A DNA stretch of 41,125 nt from Rhodospirillales bacterium (GCA_947469635.1 CANIRG010000005.1:1-41125); one strand, 5' to 3'; counted from the stretch's first letter, positions 1 to 7,899 are shown. The notes: generated by a model not told the origin, from the letters alone. A program made the numbers and translations.

Positions 1-744
1 ATTCCCGCCGAGGCGCAGCAGTCGCAGTCGCGGCTGTTCGAGGTGACCAAGAGCAAGAAGCTGCGCGTCTGCCAGTTCCCGCTCTACTACTCGATCTCGT
101 TCCGCAACCCCAAGACCGGCAAGATCGAAGGCATCGACGCCGACCTCGCCGAGGAGCTGGCCAAGGAGCTCGACGCCAAGCTCGAGATCGTCGAATCGAG
201 CTTCGGCAGCTTCATCGCCGACCTGCAGGCCGGCAAGTGCGAGATCGGCATGTTCGGCGTCGGCGCGACGCTGCGGCGCGCCCAGGCCGTCGAGTTCTCC
301 AAGCCCTATCTGCTCACCAATCTCTATGCCGTGACGCGCAAGGACAGCGCGATCAAGAAGTGGGACGACGTCGACAAGAAGGGCGTTCGGGCCGCGGTGT
401 CGCTCGGCAGCTACATGGAGCCCTTCATGAAGGGCTACCTCAAGAACGCCGAGCTGGTGTCGGTGGCGCCACCCAACACGCGCGAGGCCGAGCTGGTGGC
501 GCAACGCGTCGACGTCATCATCACGGACTTCCCGACGGCCATCAAGGTCACGGACGAGTTCGACTGGGCGGTCTATCTCCTGCCGAGCGAGAAGCTCGCC
601 ATCACGCCCTATGCCTACGTCGTGCCGCAGGGCGACCAGATCTGGCTCAACTACATCAACCTGTTCGTCGACACGATCAAGATCGACGGCCGCCTGATGA
701 AGTACGCCAAGAAGCACAAGCTCGACCCGATCGTGGCACCGTGA
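1..744 (+). CDS. Amino-acid-type ABC transporter substrate-binding protein (family 3), 5' truncated
   Basis: Periplasmic receptor that would deliver a small amino-acid-like ligand to the permease encoded next. The reading frame is open from base 1, so the true start and signal peptide lie before the window; the GTG at 43 is only the first start-like codon inside it. Visible features are the family-3 opening (KKLRVCQFPLYYS), then GIDADLAEELAKEL, the core FSKPYLLTNLYAVTRKDS and the hinge/closing segment ending at KKHKLDPIVAP. The C-terminal half has the usual two-lobe order. The next gene is a matching permease 129 bases downstream. The ligand cannot be read from the sequence; the M20 and ureohydrolase genes that follow suggest an acylated or amidine/amide nitrogen compound (inference). 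Confidence 0.87.
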   Translation: MPAEAQQSQSRLFEVTKSKKLRVCQFPLYYSISFRNPKTGKIEGIDADLAEELAKELDAKLEIVESSFGSFIADLQAGKCEIGMFGVGATLRRAQAVEFSKPYLLTNLYAVTRKDSAIKKWDDVDKKGVRAAVSLGSYMEPFMKGYLKNAELVSVAPPNTREAELVAQRVDVIITDFPTAIKVTDEFDWAVYLLPSEKLAITPYAYVVPQGDQIWLNYINLFVDTIKIDGRLMKYAKKHKLDPIVAP

Positions 745-750
745 CCTGTG

Positions 751-796
751 CCCATGCTTCGAGACGGCTGCTGCGCAGCCTCCTCAGCATGAGGTG
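751..796 (-). repeat. Intergenic repeat, copy 1 (inverted)
   Basis: Read on the minus strand this is CACCTCATGCTGAGGAG, a GC-rich palindromic centre (GGCTGCGCAGCAGCC), then GTCTCGAAGCATGGG. It is the inverted partner of the copy at 809-857. The layout 'CACCTCA..CTGAGGAG - hairpin - GTCTCGAAG..TGGG' resembles a dispersed intergenic repeat common in Bradyrhizobium-like genomes (recalled, not searched). Confidence 0.7.
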
Positions 797-808
797 TGCG
801 TAACCGAT

Positions 809-857
809 CACCTCACCCTGAGGAGCGTCCCGCAGGGACGCGTCTCGAAGGGTGGGC
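809..857 (+). repeat. Intergenic repeat, copy 2
   Basis: CACCTCACCCTGAGGAG, then the palindromic centre CGTCCCGCAGGGACG, then CGTCTCGAAGGGTGGGC. It is the same element as 751-796 in opposite orientation, so the transcript between the binding-protein and permease genes can form either two small hairpins or one long one. This could protect the upstream mRNA end and lower permease expression (inference). It also creates an artificial in-frame extension upstream of the permease gene. Confidence 0.72.
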
Positions 858-873
858 AACCGAAGAGCGTCTG

Positions 874-1539
874 ATGTTCAAATACCAGTTCCGCTGGGAC
901 ACCGTCTTCGGCAGCTTCGACTTCCTGATGTCGGGGCTGCAGCTGACGTTGATCGTCTCCGCGCTGACCCTGGTGCTGGCGATGGTCCTCGGGCTGATCA
1001 TCGCGCTGCTCGACATGTCGCGCTGGCGGGTGCTGCGCTGGATCGGCATCTCGATCGGCGAGGTGGTGCGCAACACGCCGATCCTGGTGCAGCTCCTGTG
1101 GGTCTACTACGTCCTGCCCATCGTCTTCGGCATCCGCATCGAATCGCTGCTCGCGCTGATCATCGGCCTCTCGCTCTACCAGGCGGCCTTCATCTCCGAA
1201 GTCTACCGCTCCGGCATCCAGAGCGTTCCCAAGGGCCACACCGAGGCCGCGCAGGTGCTGGGCCTGACGCCGCTCCAGTCCTTCATGCGCATCGTGCTGC
1301 CGCAGGCCGTCAAGATGACCCTGCCGCCGCTCGCCTCCAACTTCGTGCAATTGATCAAGTTCTCCTCGCTGGGCGCGGTGATCTCGGTAAGCGAGATCAC
1401 ACGGCGCGGCATGGAACTGTCGGCCACCAACTTCCGGCCGCTCGAGACCTTCACCTTCATCGCCGTGGTTTACTTCTTCATCTGCTGGCCGCTCGCCATG
1501 GCCATCCGGTGGTGGGAACGCCGGCTGCAAAACCGCTGA
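874..1539 (+). CDS. Amino-acid ABC transporter permease (HisM/GlnP type)
   Basis: Inner-membrane subunit of a polar amino-acid importer, 221 residues. Several hydrophobic helices are evident (SGLQLTLIVSALTLVLAMVLGL; LLWVYYVLPIVFG; a last one near TFIAVVYFFICWPLAMAI). The cytoplasmic EAA loop that docks the ATPase is clear: GHTEAAQVLGLTPLQSFMRIVLPQA. The start is set at the ATG at 874, giving MFKYQFRWDTVFGS; the frame is open back to 796 but that extension is translated repeat DNA and has no homolog-like sequence. The stop overlaps the next start (TGATG), so the M20 gene is translationally coupled. No ATPase or second permease gene lies nearby, so the channel may be a homodimer using an ATPase encoded upstream of the window. 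Confidence 0.9.
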   Translation: MFKYQFRWDTVFGSFDFLMSGLQLTLIVSALTLVLAMVLGLIIALLDMSRWRVLRWIGISIGEVVRNTPILVQLLWVYYVLPIVFGIRIESLLALIIGLSLYQAAFISEVYRSGIQSVPKGHTEAAQVLGLTPLQSFMRIVLPQAVKMTLPPLASNFVQLIKFSSLGAVISVSEITRRGMELSATNFRPLETFTFIAVVYFFICWPLAMAIRWWERRLQNR

Positions 1540-2792
1540 TGTCCATCGAACTTCGCAACGAGCTTGTCCGCCGGGTCGAGGCGGCGCGCGAGCGCCTGAT
1601 CGCCACCACGCAACGGCTGGTGGCCATCGCCTCGCCCAACCCGCCCTCCGACACGTTCGAGGTCGCCGCCGTGGCCGAGGAGCTGCTGCGCGCCATTCCC
1701 GGCATCGAGATCGAGCGTATCGAGCCCGCGCCGCGCGTCGTCAGCCTGGTCGCGCGCATCAGAGGCAAGGGACCCGGGCGACGGCTGATCTTCAACGGCC
1801 ATCTCGACACCTTCCCGCTCCTCGAGAACCTCGCCTGGACCGTGCCGCCGCTCAGCGGCGTGCTGAAGGACGGCAAGCTCTACGGCCGCGGCGTCTGCGA
1901 CATGAAGGGCGGCATCGCCTGCTCCCTCCTCGCGGCGACGCTGCTCGCCCAGCATCGTGATTCCTGGAGCGGCGAGATTGTTCTCACCCTCGCCGGCGAC
2001 GAGGAGAACATGGGCTCGCTCGGCACCGGCTATATGATGGAGCACATCGCCCACGCCCGGGGCGACGCCAACATCTGCGGCGACGTCGGCTCGCCGCGCG
2101 TGGTGCGTTTCGGCGAGAAGGGGTTGATGTGGGTCGAGGTCGAGGCGACGGGCTCGCCGGCGCATGGCGCCCATGTCCATCGCGGCACCAACGCCATCGA
2201 TCGCCTGCGCGTGGCGCTCGACCGCCTGAAGGATCTGGAAGACGTCCCCTTCCAGGCACCGCCCGTCGTCACGGCCGCCATCGCCAAGGCCAAGGCGATC
2301 TCCGAAAGCTTGTCGGGTGCGGGCGAGTCCGAGACACTGCAGCGTGTGACCGTCAACATCGGCACCATCGAAGGCGGCACCTCGCCCAACCTTGTCCCGA
2401 CACACGCCATCGCGCGCGCCGATATCCGCCTGCCGGTCGGCATCACCACCGACGTGCTGGTGGCCAGGCTGGACGAATGGCTGGGACCGCTGGAAGGCGT
2501 GACGTGGCGCGCCATCCGCCGCTTCGAGCCCTCCTTCACGCCCCCCGACGATGAGATCGTGGTGCGCACCGCGAGAGTCGCGCACGAGGTGCTGGGCGAA
2601 GCGCCGGCCGTGAACATGCGCGTCGGCGGCTCGGACTCGCGCTGGTATCGGCCGGCCGGCGTGCCGACGGTCGTGCTCGGGCTGACGCCCTTCAACATGG
2701 GTGGTCCGGACGAGTATGTTCTGATCGACGAGTTGGTGGCCGTCGCCAAGATCCACACTCTCACGGCATTCGATTTCCTGACAGGCGGATGA
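1539..2792 (+). CDS. M20 family metallo-amidohydrolase (ArgE/DapE-like)
   Basis: Cytoplasmic zinc-type hydrolase of N-acyl or N-carbamoyl amino acids, 417 residues. Visible motifs: NGHLDTF (metal-ligand His near residue 88), GRGVCDMKGG (bridging Asp near 121), GDEEN (catalytic Glu pair near 155-156), and the dimerisation-domain segment SPAHGAHVHRGTNAID. The usual C-terminal metal-ligand His (HxxDE in ArgE/DapE) is not obvious; the equivalent place reads FNMGGPDEYV, which may mark a distinct subfamily. The start ATG overlaps the permease stop (TGATG), so it is coupled to transport and probably acts on the imported compound. The next gene starts one base after its stop. The exact substrate is unknown; names such as acetylornithine deacetylase or succinyl-diaminopimelate desuccinylase would be over-precise. 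Confidence 0.85.
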   Translation: MSIELRNELVRRVEAARERLIATTQRLVAIASPNPPSDTFEVAAVAEELLRAIPGIEIERIEPAPRVVSLVARIRGKGPGRRLIFNGHLDTFPLLENLAWTVPPLSGVLKDGKLYGRGVCDMKGGIACSLLAATLLAQHRDSWSGEIVLTLAGDEENMGSLGTGYMMEHIAHARGDANICGDVGSPRVVRFGEKGLMWVEVEATGSPAHGAHVHRGTNAIDRLRVALDRLKDLEDVPFQAPPVVTAAIAKAKAISESLSGAGESETLQRVTVNIGTIEGGTSPNLVPTHAIARADIRLPVGITTDVLVARLDEWLGPLEGVTWRAIRRFEPSFTPPDDEIVVRTARVAHEVLGEAPAVNMRVGGSDSRWYRPAGVPTVVLGLTPFNMGGPDEYVLIDELVAVAKIHTLTAFDFLTGG

Positions 2793-2793
2793 C

Positions 2794-3738
2794 ATGGACA
2801 AGCTATCGGACGCCGACCTCTTCACTTTGCCGATGACTTTCATGGGCGCGCCCTACGGCCGGCCGGGCCCGGGCAACAAGGCGGCGATCCTCGGCATCCC
2901 GTTCGACTGCGGCACCAACATGCGCATCGGCGCGCGCGGCGGCCCCGACTCGGTGCGCCAGCAGTCGGCGCTGATGCGGCGCTTCAACCCGACGAACGCC
3001 GACTTCGATCCGGTCGAAGCACTGGGCCTGGTGGATTGCGGTAACGTGAAGCTCACGCCCGGCAAGATCGTCGATGCCTTCGAGCGCACGGAGCAGGCCG
3101 TCGATCGCATCGTGCAAGCGGGCGCCGTGCCGATCACCATCGGCGGCGACGGTTCGGTCACCGTTCCCGTGGCGCGCGCCGTCGGCAAGAAGTACCGCAA
3201 GATGGCGGCGCTCCACATCGATTCGCACACCGATTCCTATCCCTACGAGGAGGCGGAGAAATACAACTCCGCCACCCAGTTCACCCACGTCGCCGAGGAA
3301 GGTCTGGTCGATCCGGAATTCTCCTGGCATGTCGGCATCCGCAGCACGACCTACGCCCAGAACGTGCTGCCGCGCGCCATGAGCCTCGGCTACAAGATCG
3401 TATCGCTCGACGAGCTGGTGCGCGGCGGCTTCGCCCAGCGCATGGCCGAGTTCCGCGACAAGGTCGGCAAGCGACCGGTCTATCTCTGCTTCGACATGGA
3501 TGTCTTCGATCCCTCCTGCGCGCCAGGCGTGTGCACGCCGTCGTGGGGCGGCCTCAGCGCGCGCGAGGGCATCGACCTGTTGCGCTGCCTCACGGACCTC
3601 AACATCGTTGCCGTCGACGTCAATACCGTGAGCCCACCGCAGGACGTGAACGGCATGGCGGCGCATCTCTGCGCCCACGTGATCTACGAGACACTGGTGC
3701 TGCTCAGCCGGCAGATGGGATTGGCCGGCGCTCGCTAG
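2794..3738 (+). CDS. Ureohydrolase (agmatinase/arginase) family protein with altered active site
   Basis: 314 residues with the ureohydrolase fold signatures in order: IGGDGSVT, HIDSHTDS, and CFDMDVFDPSCAPG. In characterised members the first motif is GGDH, whose His binds manganese A; here it is Gly. The second and third motifs keep the Asp/His/Asp and Asp/Asp ligands. The segment that normally reads D-x-x-E-V-x-P, with Glu binding the guanidinium group, reads DVNTVSPPQD, so Glu is replaced by Thr. The protein is therefore unlikely to be an ordinary arginase or agmatinase. It lies one base after the M20 gene, in the same operon as the importer, so a role in breaking down an imported C-N compound is reasonable (inference). 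Length is normal for the family and the gene looks intact. Confidence 0.85.
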   Translation: MDKLSDADLFTLPMTFMGAPYGRPGPGNKAAILGIPFDCGTNMRIGARGGPDSVRQQSALMRRFNPTNADFDPVEALGLVDCGNVKLTPGKIVDAFERTEQAVDRIVQAGAVPITIGGDGSVTVPVARAVGKKYRKMAALHIDSHTDSYPYEEAEKYNSATQFTHVAEEGLVDPEFSWHVGIRSTTYAQNVLPRAMSLGYKIVSLDELVRGGFAQRMAEFRDKVGKRPVYLCFDMDVFDPSCAPGVCTPSWGGLSAREGIDLLRCLTDLNIVAVDVNTVSPPQDVNGMAAHLCAHVIYETLVLLSRQMGLAGAR

Positions 3739-3754
3739 CCCTGTAGCATCGACG

Positions 3755-4717
3755 ATGCGCAAACGGCACCTGCCTGCCCTCCTCATCCTGCTCGTCCTGT
3801 CGGTCGCGACGGCCGCCCGGGCGGACTATCCCGAGCGGCCGATCCGCCTGGTCGTGCCTTTCCCGCCCGGCGGCGTCACCGACGTGGTGGCCCGACTGAT
3901 GGCGGAGCGGCTGGGCGCCGAGCTCGGCCAGACCGTCATCGTCGACAACAAGGCCGGAGCCGGCGGCGTCATCGGCTCGGACATCGTCGCCAAGGCTCCG
4001 GCCGACGGCTACACGCTGCTCTTCACCACGCCCAACCACACGATCAACGCAGCCTTCCGCACGGCGCTGCCCTACGACACCGAGAAGGACCTGCGGCCGG
4101 TGTCGGTGGCGGGCCGGGTGCCGATGCTGCTGGTCAGCCATCCCTCGCAATCCTTCACCACCTTCCAGGGCTTCATCACAGCGGCCAAGGCGAACCCCGG
4201 CAAGCTCAACATCTCCTCCGCCGGCAACGGCACGCTGCCGCACATCACGATGGAGATGATGATGATGCGGGCGGGCATGCAGGTGACCAACGTGCCCTAT
4301 CGCGGCGCGGCGCCGGCGCTGGCCGACCTCGTGGCGGGACAGGTTCAGCTCAAGCTCGACAACTACACGACCTCGTCGCAGTTCATCTCGGACCGCAGGC
4401 TGAATGCCCTGGCCGTCACGAGTCTCAAACGCCTGAAGCAGCTTCCCGACGTGCCCACCATGGCCGAGAGCCTGCCCGGCTTCGAAGGTTATCTATGGAT
4501 GGGCATCGTGGCGCCGGCCAATACGCCCGAGCCGGTGATTGCAAAGCTCGCGGCAGCGGCCCAGCGCATTGTCGGCTCTCCTGAAGTGCAGGCGCGCTTC
4601 GACAAGGACGGCGTCGAGCCGGTCGGCAACGGACCCGATGCGTTCCACACCCTGGTCGGCCGAGAGATCGCCCAATGGCGCGAGCTCGCGCGTTCGACGA
4701 AGATCACCGTCGATTAA
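3755..4717 (+). CDS. TctC/Bug family periplasmic solute-binding protein
   Basis: 320-residue exported receptor of the tripartite tricarboxylate transporter group. It has a signal peptide (RKRHLPALLILLVLSVATAARA, cleavage near residue 23), then the family hallmarks YPERPIRLVVPFPPGG, VVDN-type segment IVDNKAGAGGVIGSDIVAKAPADGYTLL (in two blocks), AGNGTLPH, VPYRGAAPALADL and LPDVPTMAE. No TctA/TctB membrane genes are present, so it is one of the orphan Bug receptors typical of soil and environmental Proteobacteria. It follows the ureohydrolase gene by 16 bases and is probably the last gene of the operon. Its stop codon overlaps that of the convergent hydrolase gene in a TTAA. Ligands of the family are carboxylates, amides or amino-acid derivatives; this one is unknown. 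Confidence 0.93.
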   Translation: MRKRHLPALLILLVLSVATAARADYPERPIRLVVPFPPGGVTDVVARLMAERLGAELGQTVIVDNKAGAGGVIGSDIVAKAPADGYTLLFTTPNHTINAAFRTALPYDTEKDLRPVSVAGRVPMLLVSHPSQSFTTFQGFITAAKANPGKLNISSAGNGTLPHITMEMMMMRAGMQVTNVPYRGAAPALADLVAGQVQLKLDNYTTSSQFISDRRLNALAVTSLKRLKQLPDVPTMAESLPGFEGYLWMGIVAPANTPEPVIAKLAAAAQRIVGSPEVQARFDKDGVEPVGNGPDAFHTLVGREIAQWRELARSTKITVD

Positions 4718-5508
4718 CGAAGATACTTTTCGAAGAGCGCCTTGGTGCGCGCCTCGGCATCGGGCGCGGCCGCGGGATCGTAGGCCAGTCGATGGCTCTT
4801 GCCGCCACCGCCGGGCACTATGCGGTCGGGCGCCTGCGAGTCGAAGGAATGGTAGGCGTTGGGATAGTAGACGGCGCCCACGAGCTCGGGCCGCGCGAAG
4901 CCCGCCGCCTGCAGGCGGCGGCAATTGTCGGCAGGCGTCCAGTCGTCCCTGTCGCCGGTCAGGATCAGCAGCGGGACGTCGACGTCGCGATCGAACTGCG
5001 GGAAGCAGGGCGGATAGTAGGCGACGCCTGCGCGCAGGCCGCGCCCCGCCAGGCCGAAGGGCTTCTGCACTGCGCGGACAGTGGTCCCGCCGCCGTGGCT
5101 GTGGCCGATCAGCCCGATCCTGTCTTTGATGACGAAGGGCTGGGCGGAGAGGAAATCGAGCGCGCCCGCCACGTCGGCTACGCGCATGGTGCTGGTGATC
5201 ACGCCGGGCTTGGTGCAGACCGCCTTCTCGCCGCGCGGCCCGAAGGAGTCGGGCGCAACGGTCACGTAGCCCCAACCCGACAGCAGCTTTCCCCAGACGT
5301 CGGTGTGGGGGCTGACCCCGCCGCAAGTATGCGCCAGCACGATGGTCGGGAATGGACCGGCGCCGCGCGGCCGGTAGAGCCAGCCGCCGATCTCGGGACC
5401 CGCGGCAGCGGAGCCGACCGCGACGCTCGGAAAGCGTACATTCTCCGCTACGGCGGTTCCGGCCGGCAGTACGGCCGCGAGGACGAGCATCGCAAGCAAT
5501 CGGCGCAT
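4714..5508 (-). CDS. Exported dienelactone-hydrolase-like alpha/beta hydrolase
   Basis: 264 residues with a signal peptide (MRRLLAMLVLAAVLPAGTAVA). The catalytic triad of the alpha/beta hydrolase fold can be placed: nucleophile Ser near 137 in GHSHGG, Asp near 188-189 in LTGDRDDWTP, and His near 220 in NAYHSFD. The N-terminal strand WLYRPRGAGPFPTIVLAHTCGG supplies the oxyanion hole. Classical dienelactone hydrolase uses Cys as nucleophile; a Ser here points to a general carboxyl-ester hydrolase, located in the periplasm. Starts only 35 bases from the divergent EthD gene and converges on the Bug receptor gene with overlapping stops. Substrate unknown. Confidence 0.87.
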   Translation of the reverse strand: MRRLLAMLVLAAVLPAGTAVAENVRFPSVAVGSAAAGPEIGGWLYRPRGAGPFPTIVLAHTCGGVSPHTDVWGKLLSGWGYVTVAPDSFGPRGEKAVCTKPGVITSTMRVADVAGALDFLSAQPFVIKDRIGLIGHSHGGGTTVRAVQKPFGLAGRGLRAGVAYYPPCFPQFDRDVDVPLLILTGDRDDWTPADNCRRLQAAGFARPELVGAVYYPNAYHSFDSQAPDRIVPGGGGKSHRLAYDPAAAPDAEARTKALFEKYLR

Positions 5509-5543
5509 GGCTCATACTAGGCCAAAGAGGAGACGCTCCCAAG

Positions 5544-5876
5544 ATGATCAAGACGGTCGGGCTGCTGACGCGCAAGACCGGCTGGACGCACGAGCAGTTC
5601 GTCGCCCACTGGGTCGACGTGCACGCGCCGCTCGCCCATGCCGTTCCCGGCCTCCGCCGCTACGTGCAGAACCATATCCGGGGCGAGCGTCGCCGCGCCG
5701 ACATCGAGACGACCGACGTCGAGATCGACGGCATCGCCGAATTGTGGTTCGACGACCGGGCCGCGTTCGAGGCCGCCGTCAAATCGGACGGGATGCGTGC
5801 CCTTCACGCCGACGGCGCGATCTTCATCGGCCGCATCAAGAGCTACATCGTCGAAGAAAAGACCATCGTGGAGTGA
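5544..5876 (+). CDS. EthD family protein
   Basis: Small 110-residue ferredoxin-like (dimeric alpha-beta barrel) protein. The EthD pattern is clear: MIKTVGLLTRKTGWTHEQF, then HWVDVHAPLAHAVPGLRRYVQN, and a C-terminal half ending FIGRIKSYIVEE. The family is named for a protein needed in ethyl tert-butyl ether breakdown; members often occur beside catabolic operons with no known reaction of their own. The ATG at 5544 follows a good AGAGGAG ribosome site; an upstream open frame has no such signal. Three bases separate it from the next gene, an amidohydrolase, implying one transcript. Confidence 0.85.
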   Translation: MIKTVGLLTRKTGWTHEQFVAHWVDVHAPLAHAVPGLRRYVQNHIRGERRRADIETTDVEIDGIAELWFDDRAAFEAAVKSDGMRALHADGAIFIGRIKSYIVEEKTIVE

Positions 5877-5879
5877 AGC

Positions 5880-7565
5880 ATGTTCGACCTGGTGATCAAG
5901 GACGCGGAGATTTTCGACGGTTCGGGCGCCAGGCCGGTGCGCGGCGACGTCGGCGTGACGGACGGCAGGATCGCGGCCGTCGGCGGCGCGCTGGGGGCCG
6001 CGAAGGAGACGGTGAAGGCCGATGGCCTTGCGCTGGCCCCAGGCATCATCGACGGCCACACGCACTATGATGCGCAGATCACCTGGGACCCCTTCGTCGA
6101 TCCCTCCCCGGCGCTGGGCGTCACCACGGCCGTGCTGGGCAATTGCGGCTTCACGATAGCGCCCTGCCGACCGGCCGACCGCGACCTCACCATGCGCCAC
6201 CTCACCCATGTCGAGGGCATGTCGCTCGACGCATTGCGCGCCGGCATCCGCTGGGAGTTCGAGAGCTTCCCGCAATATCTCGACATGCTGGAGCGGTTGG
6301 GCGTCGGCCCCAACGTCGCCTGCTTCTCGGGCCACTCCTCGGTCCGCACCTGGGTGATGGGCGAGGAGGCCACGCAGCGCGCCGCCACCGACGAGGAGAT
6401 CGGCAGGATGGCGGTGCTGGTGCGCGAGGCGATGGCCGCCGGCGCCGTGGGCTTCGCCTCGAGCACGGCCGAAGCGCACAACGGCGAAGGCGGCCTGCCG
6501 ATGCCGTCGCGACTCGCCGAGGACAAGGAGCTGCGCGCGCTGGTGCGGGCCATGAGCGAGAGCGGCTCGGGCGTCTATATGCTCACCAAGGGCAGCAAGA
6601 CCTCGATCCCCTATCTCGAGGAGATCGCGGCCGAAGCCAAGCGACCGGTGGTGATCGCCGCCCTCTTCTATTCCAACACCAACCCGACCGCCGCCTTCAC
6701 CTGGCTGCAGCAGGTGAACGAAGCGCGGGCGCGCGGTCACCAGCTCGTGGCGCAAACCTCATGCTGCCCCCTCAGCATGGATTTCACCTTCAAGAGCCCG
6801 TACCTGTTCGAGAGCATGCAGGCCTGGAAGCCGGCGATGGCGGCGCACGGCGTCGAGGCGCTGAAGAAGATCTATCGCGATCCGGCATGGCGCGCCGCGG
6901 TGAAGACCGAGCTGACGGAACGGCGCGGCCGGCTGCTGTTCAACAGCGAATGGGACAAGCTGTTCGTCGTCGAGACCGCCAGGCAGGAGAACCGCGCGAT
7001 GGAGGGCGCCACGCTGGGCGCGCTTGCCAAGCAGGCCAACAAGGACCCGCTCGACTACATCCTCGACTTCGCGCTGAGCGAGGAGCTCGACACGATGTTT
7101 GTGGCGCAGCTCCTGCACAACAACGACACGGAAGTGGGCAAGATCCTGGCCGATCCCAACACCCATATCTCCCTCAGCGACGCCGGCGCGCACCTCACCT
7201 TCTTCTGCGACGCCGGCTTCGGCCTTCACCTGATGGGCCATTGGAGCCGCGAGCTCGGCGTGCTCGACCTGCCGCAGGCGGTTCACCGCCTCACCGGCCA
7301 GCCGGCGAAGCTGTTCGGCATCCAGAATCGCGGCCTCCTGCGCGAGGGCTATGCCGCCGACCTGATGTTGTTCGACCCCACGACCGTGGCCCGCGGGCCG
7401 AAGAAGCGGGCGCACGACCTGCCTTCGGGCGCGGCGCGCCTCACGACCAGCGCTGTCGGCCTGCACGGCGTGTGGATCAACGGAACGCAGGTGACGGACG
7501 CCAAGGGCTTCTGCGCCGACCCCAAGAGCCGGCCGGGCCAGGTGCTGCGCCGGTTCTCGAAGTAG
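5880..7565 (+). CDS. N-acyl-D-amino-acid deacylase family amidohydrolase
   Basis: 561-residue cytoplasmic metal-dependent amidohydrolase of the D-aminoacylase branch. It begins with the small beta-sandwich (MFDLVIKDAEIFDGSG), then the first metal motif APGIIDGHTHYDAQ (His near 60 and 62), the family marker VLGNCGFTIAP, GHSSVR near residue 153, and late-barrel segments SLSDAGAHLTFFCDAG and the closing GYAADLMLFDP sandwich strand. Members hydrolyse N-acyl-D-amino acids, or related D-glutamate/D-aspartate and imide-type bonds. It follows the EthD gene by three bases and ends just before a hairpin at 7573-7592. Together with the M20 enzyme it supports a local theme of acyl-amino-acid breakdown (inference). 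Confidence 0.88.
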   Translation: MFDLVIKDAEIFDGSGARPVRGDVGVTDGRIAAVGGALGAAKETVKADGLALAPGIIDGHTHYDAQITWDPFVDPSPALGVTTAVLGNCGFTIAPCRPADRDLTMRHLTHVEGMSLDALRAGIRWEFESFPQYLDMLERLGVGPNVACFSGHSSVRTWVMGEEATQRAATDEEIGRMAVLVREAMAAGAVGFASSTAEAHNGEGGLPMPSRLAEDKELRALVRAMSESGSGVYMLTKGSKTSIPYLEEIAAEAKRPVVIAALFYSNTNPTAAFTWLQQVNEARARGHQLVAQTSCCPLSMDFTFKSPYLFESMQAWKPAMAAHGVEALKKIYRDPAWRAAVKTELTERRGRLLFNSEWDKLFVVETARQENRAMEGATLGALAKQANKDPLDYILDFALSEELDTMFVAQLLHNNDTEVGKILADPNTHISLSDAGAHLTFFCDAGFGLHLMGHWSRELGVLDLPQAVHRLTGQPAKLFGIQNRGLLREGYAADLMLFDPTTVARGPKKRAHDLPSGAARLTTSAVGLHGVWINGTQVTDAKGFCADPKSRPGQVLRRFSK

Positions 7566-7899
7566 CGGGAAACTTCCCACTTGGGTGGGAAGCCTCGGAT
7601 TCCGATGGGATAAGGATTCGAGACGATTCTTCCCGTTTCCCGTCTCATCGCCGCGGGGTAATAGGATACCGCTCGGCCGATCCGACGTTCTCTCCTCACG
7701 CCCATCGCGCAGCGATGGGAAGGTGAGGTGGTCATGGCTTTGGGAAGATGATCGCTGGGCGCGCGCCACCGCATGACATCTCACCCTCCCCGCTGACGCG
7801 GGTCCCCTCCCTCCCCCACGCATATGACGCGCGCGGAGAGGGCCTCGAAAGATGTGTCCATGCGTGGCCGTCTTCGGGGGCCTCAGTCGAGATGTGGCG
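7566..7899. repeat. 334-base gap between convergent genes, hairpin-rich
   Basis: No gene is credible here. Besides the hairpin at 7573-7592 it holds a perfect stem CCCATCGC-GCA-GCGATGGG at 7701-7719 inside a CTCAC...GTGAG frame, and a C-rich stretch near 7783-7820 (CTCACCCTCCCCGCTGACGC with a CCCGC/GCGGG stem, then CCCTCCCTCCCCC). These look like dispersed intergenic palindromes sitting between two converging genes, where they could stop transcription from both sides. Confidence 0.5.
7573..7592 (+). terminator. Perfect hairpin after the D-aminoacylase gene
   Basis: CTTCCCAC-TTGG-GTGGGAAG: an 8-base perfect stem with a 4-base loop, starting eight bases after the stop codon at 7565. There is no T-run after it, so if it ends transcription it does so as a Rho-aided or mRNA-end-protecting hairpin rather than as a textbook intrinsic terminator. 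Confidence 0.5.

Noticed and set aside
796-873. N-terminal extension of the first permease
   Set aside because: It is translated intergenic repeat (751-857); MFKYQFRWD at 874 fits the family.
852-1538. In-frame 5' extension of the M20 gene through the permease gene
   Set aside because: It is the permease gene read in another frame; the M20 protein starts at 1539 by TGATG overlap.
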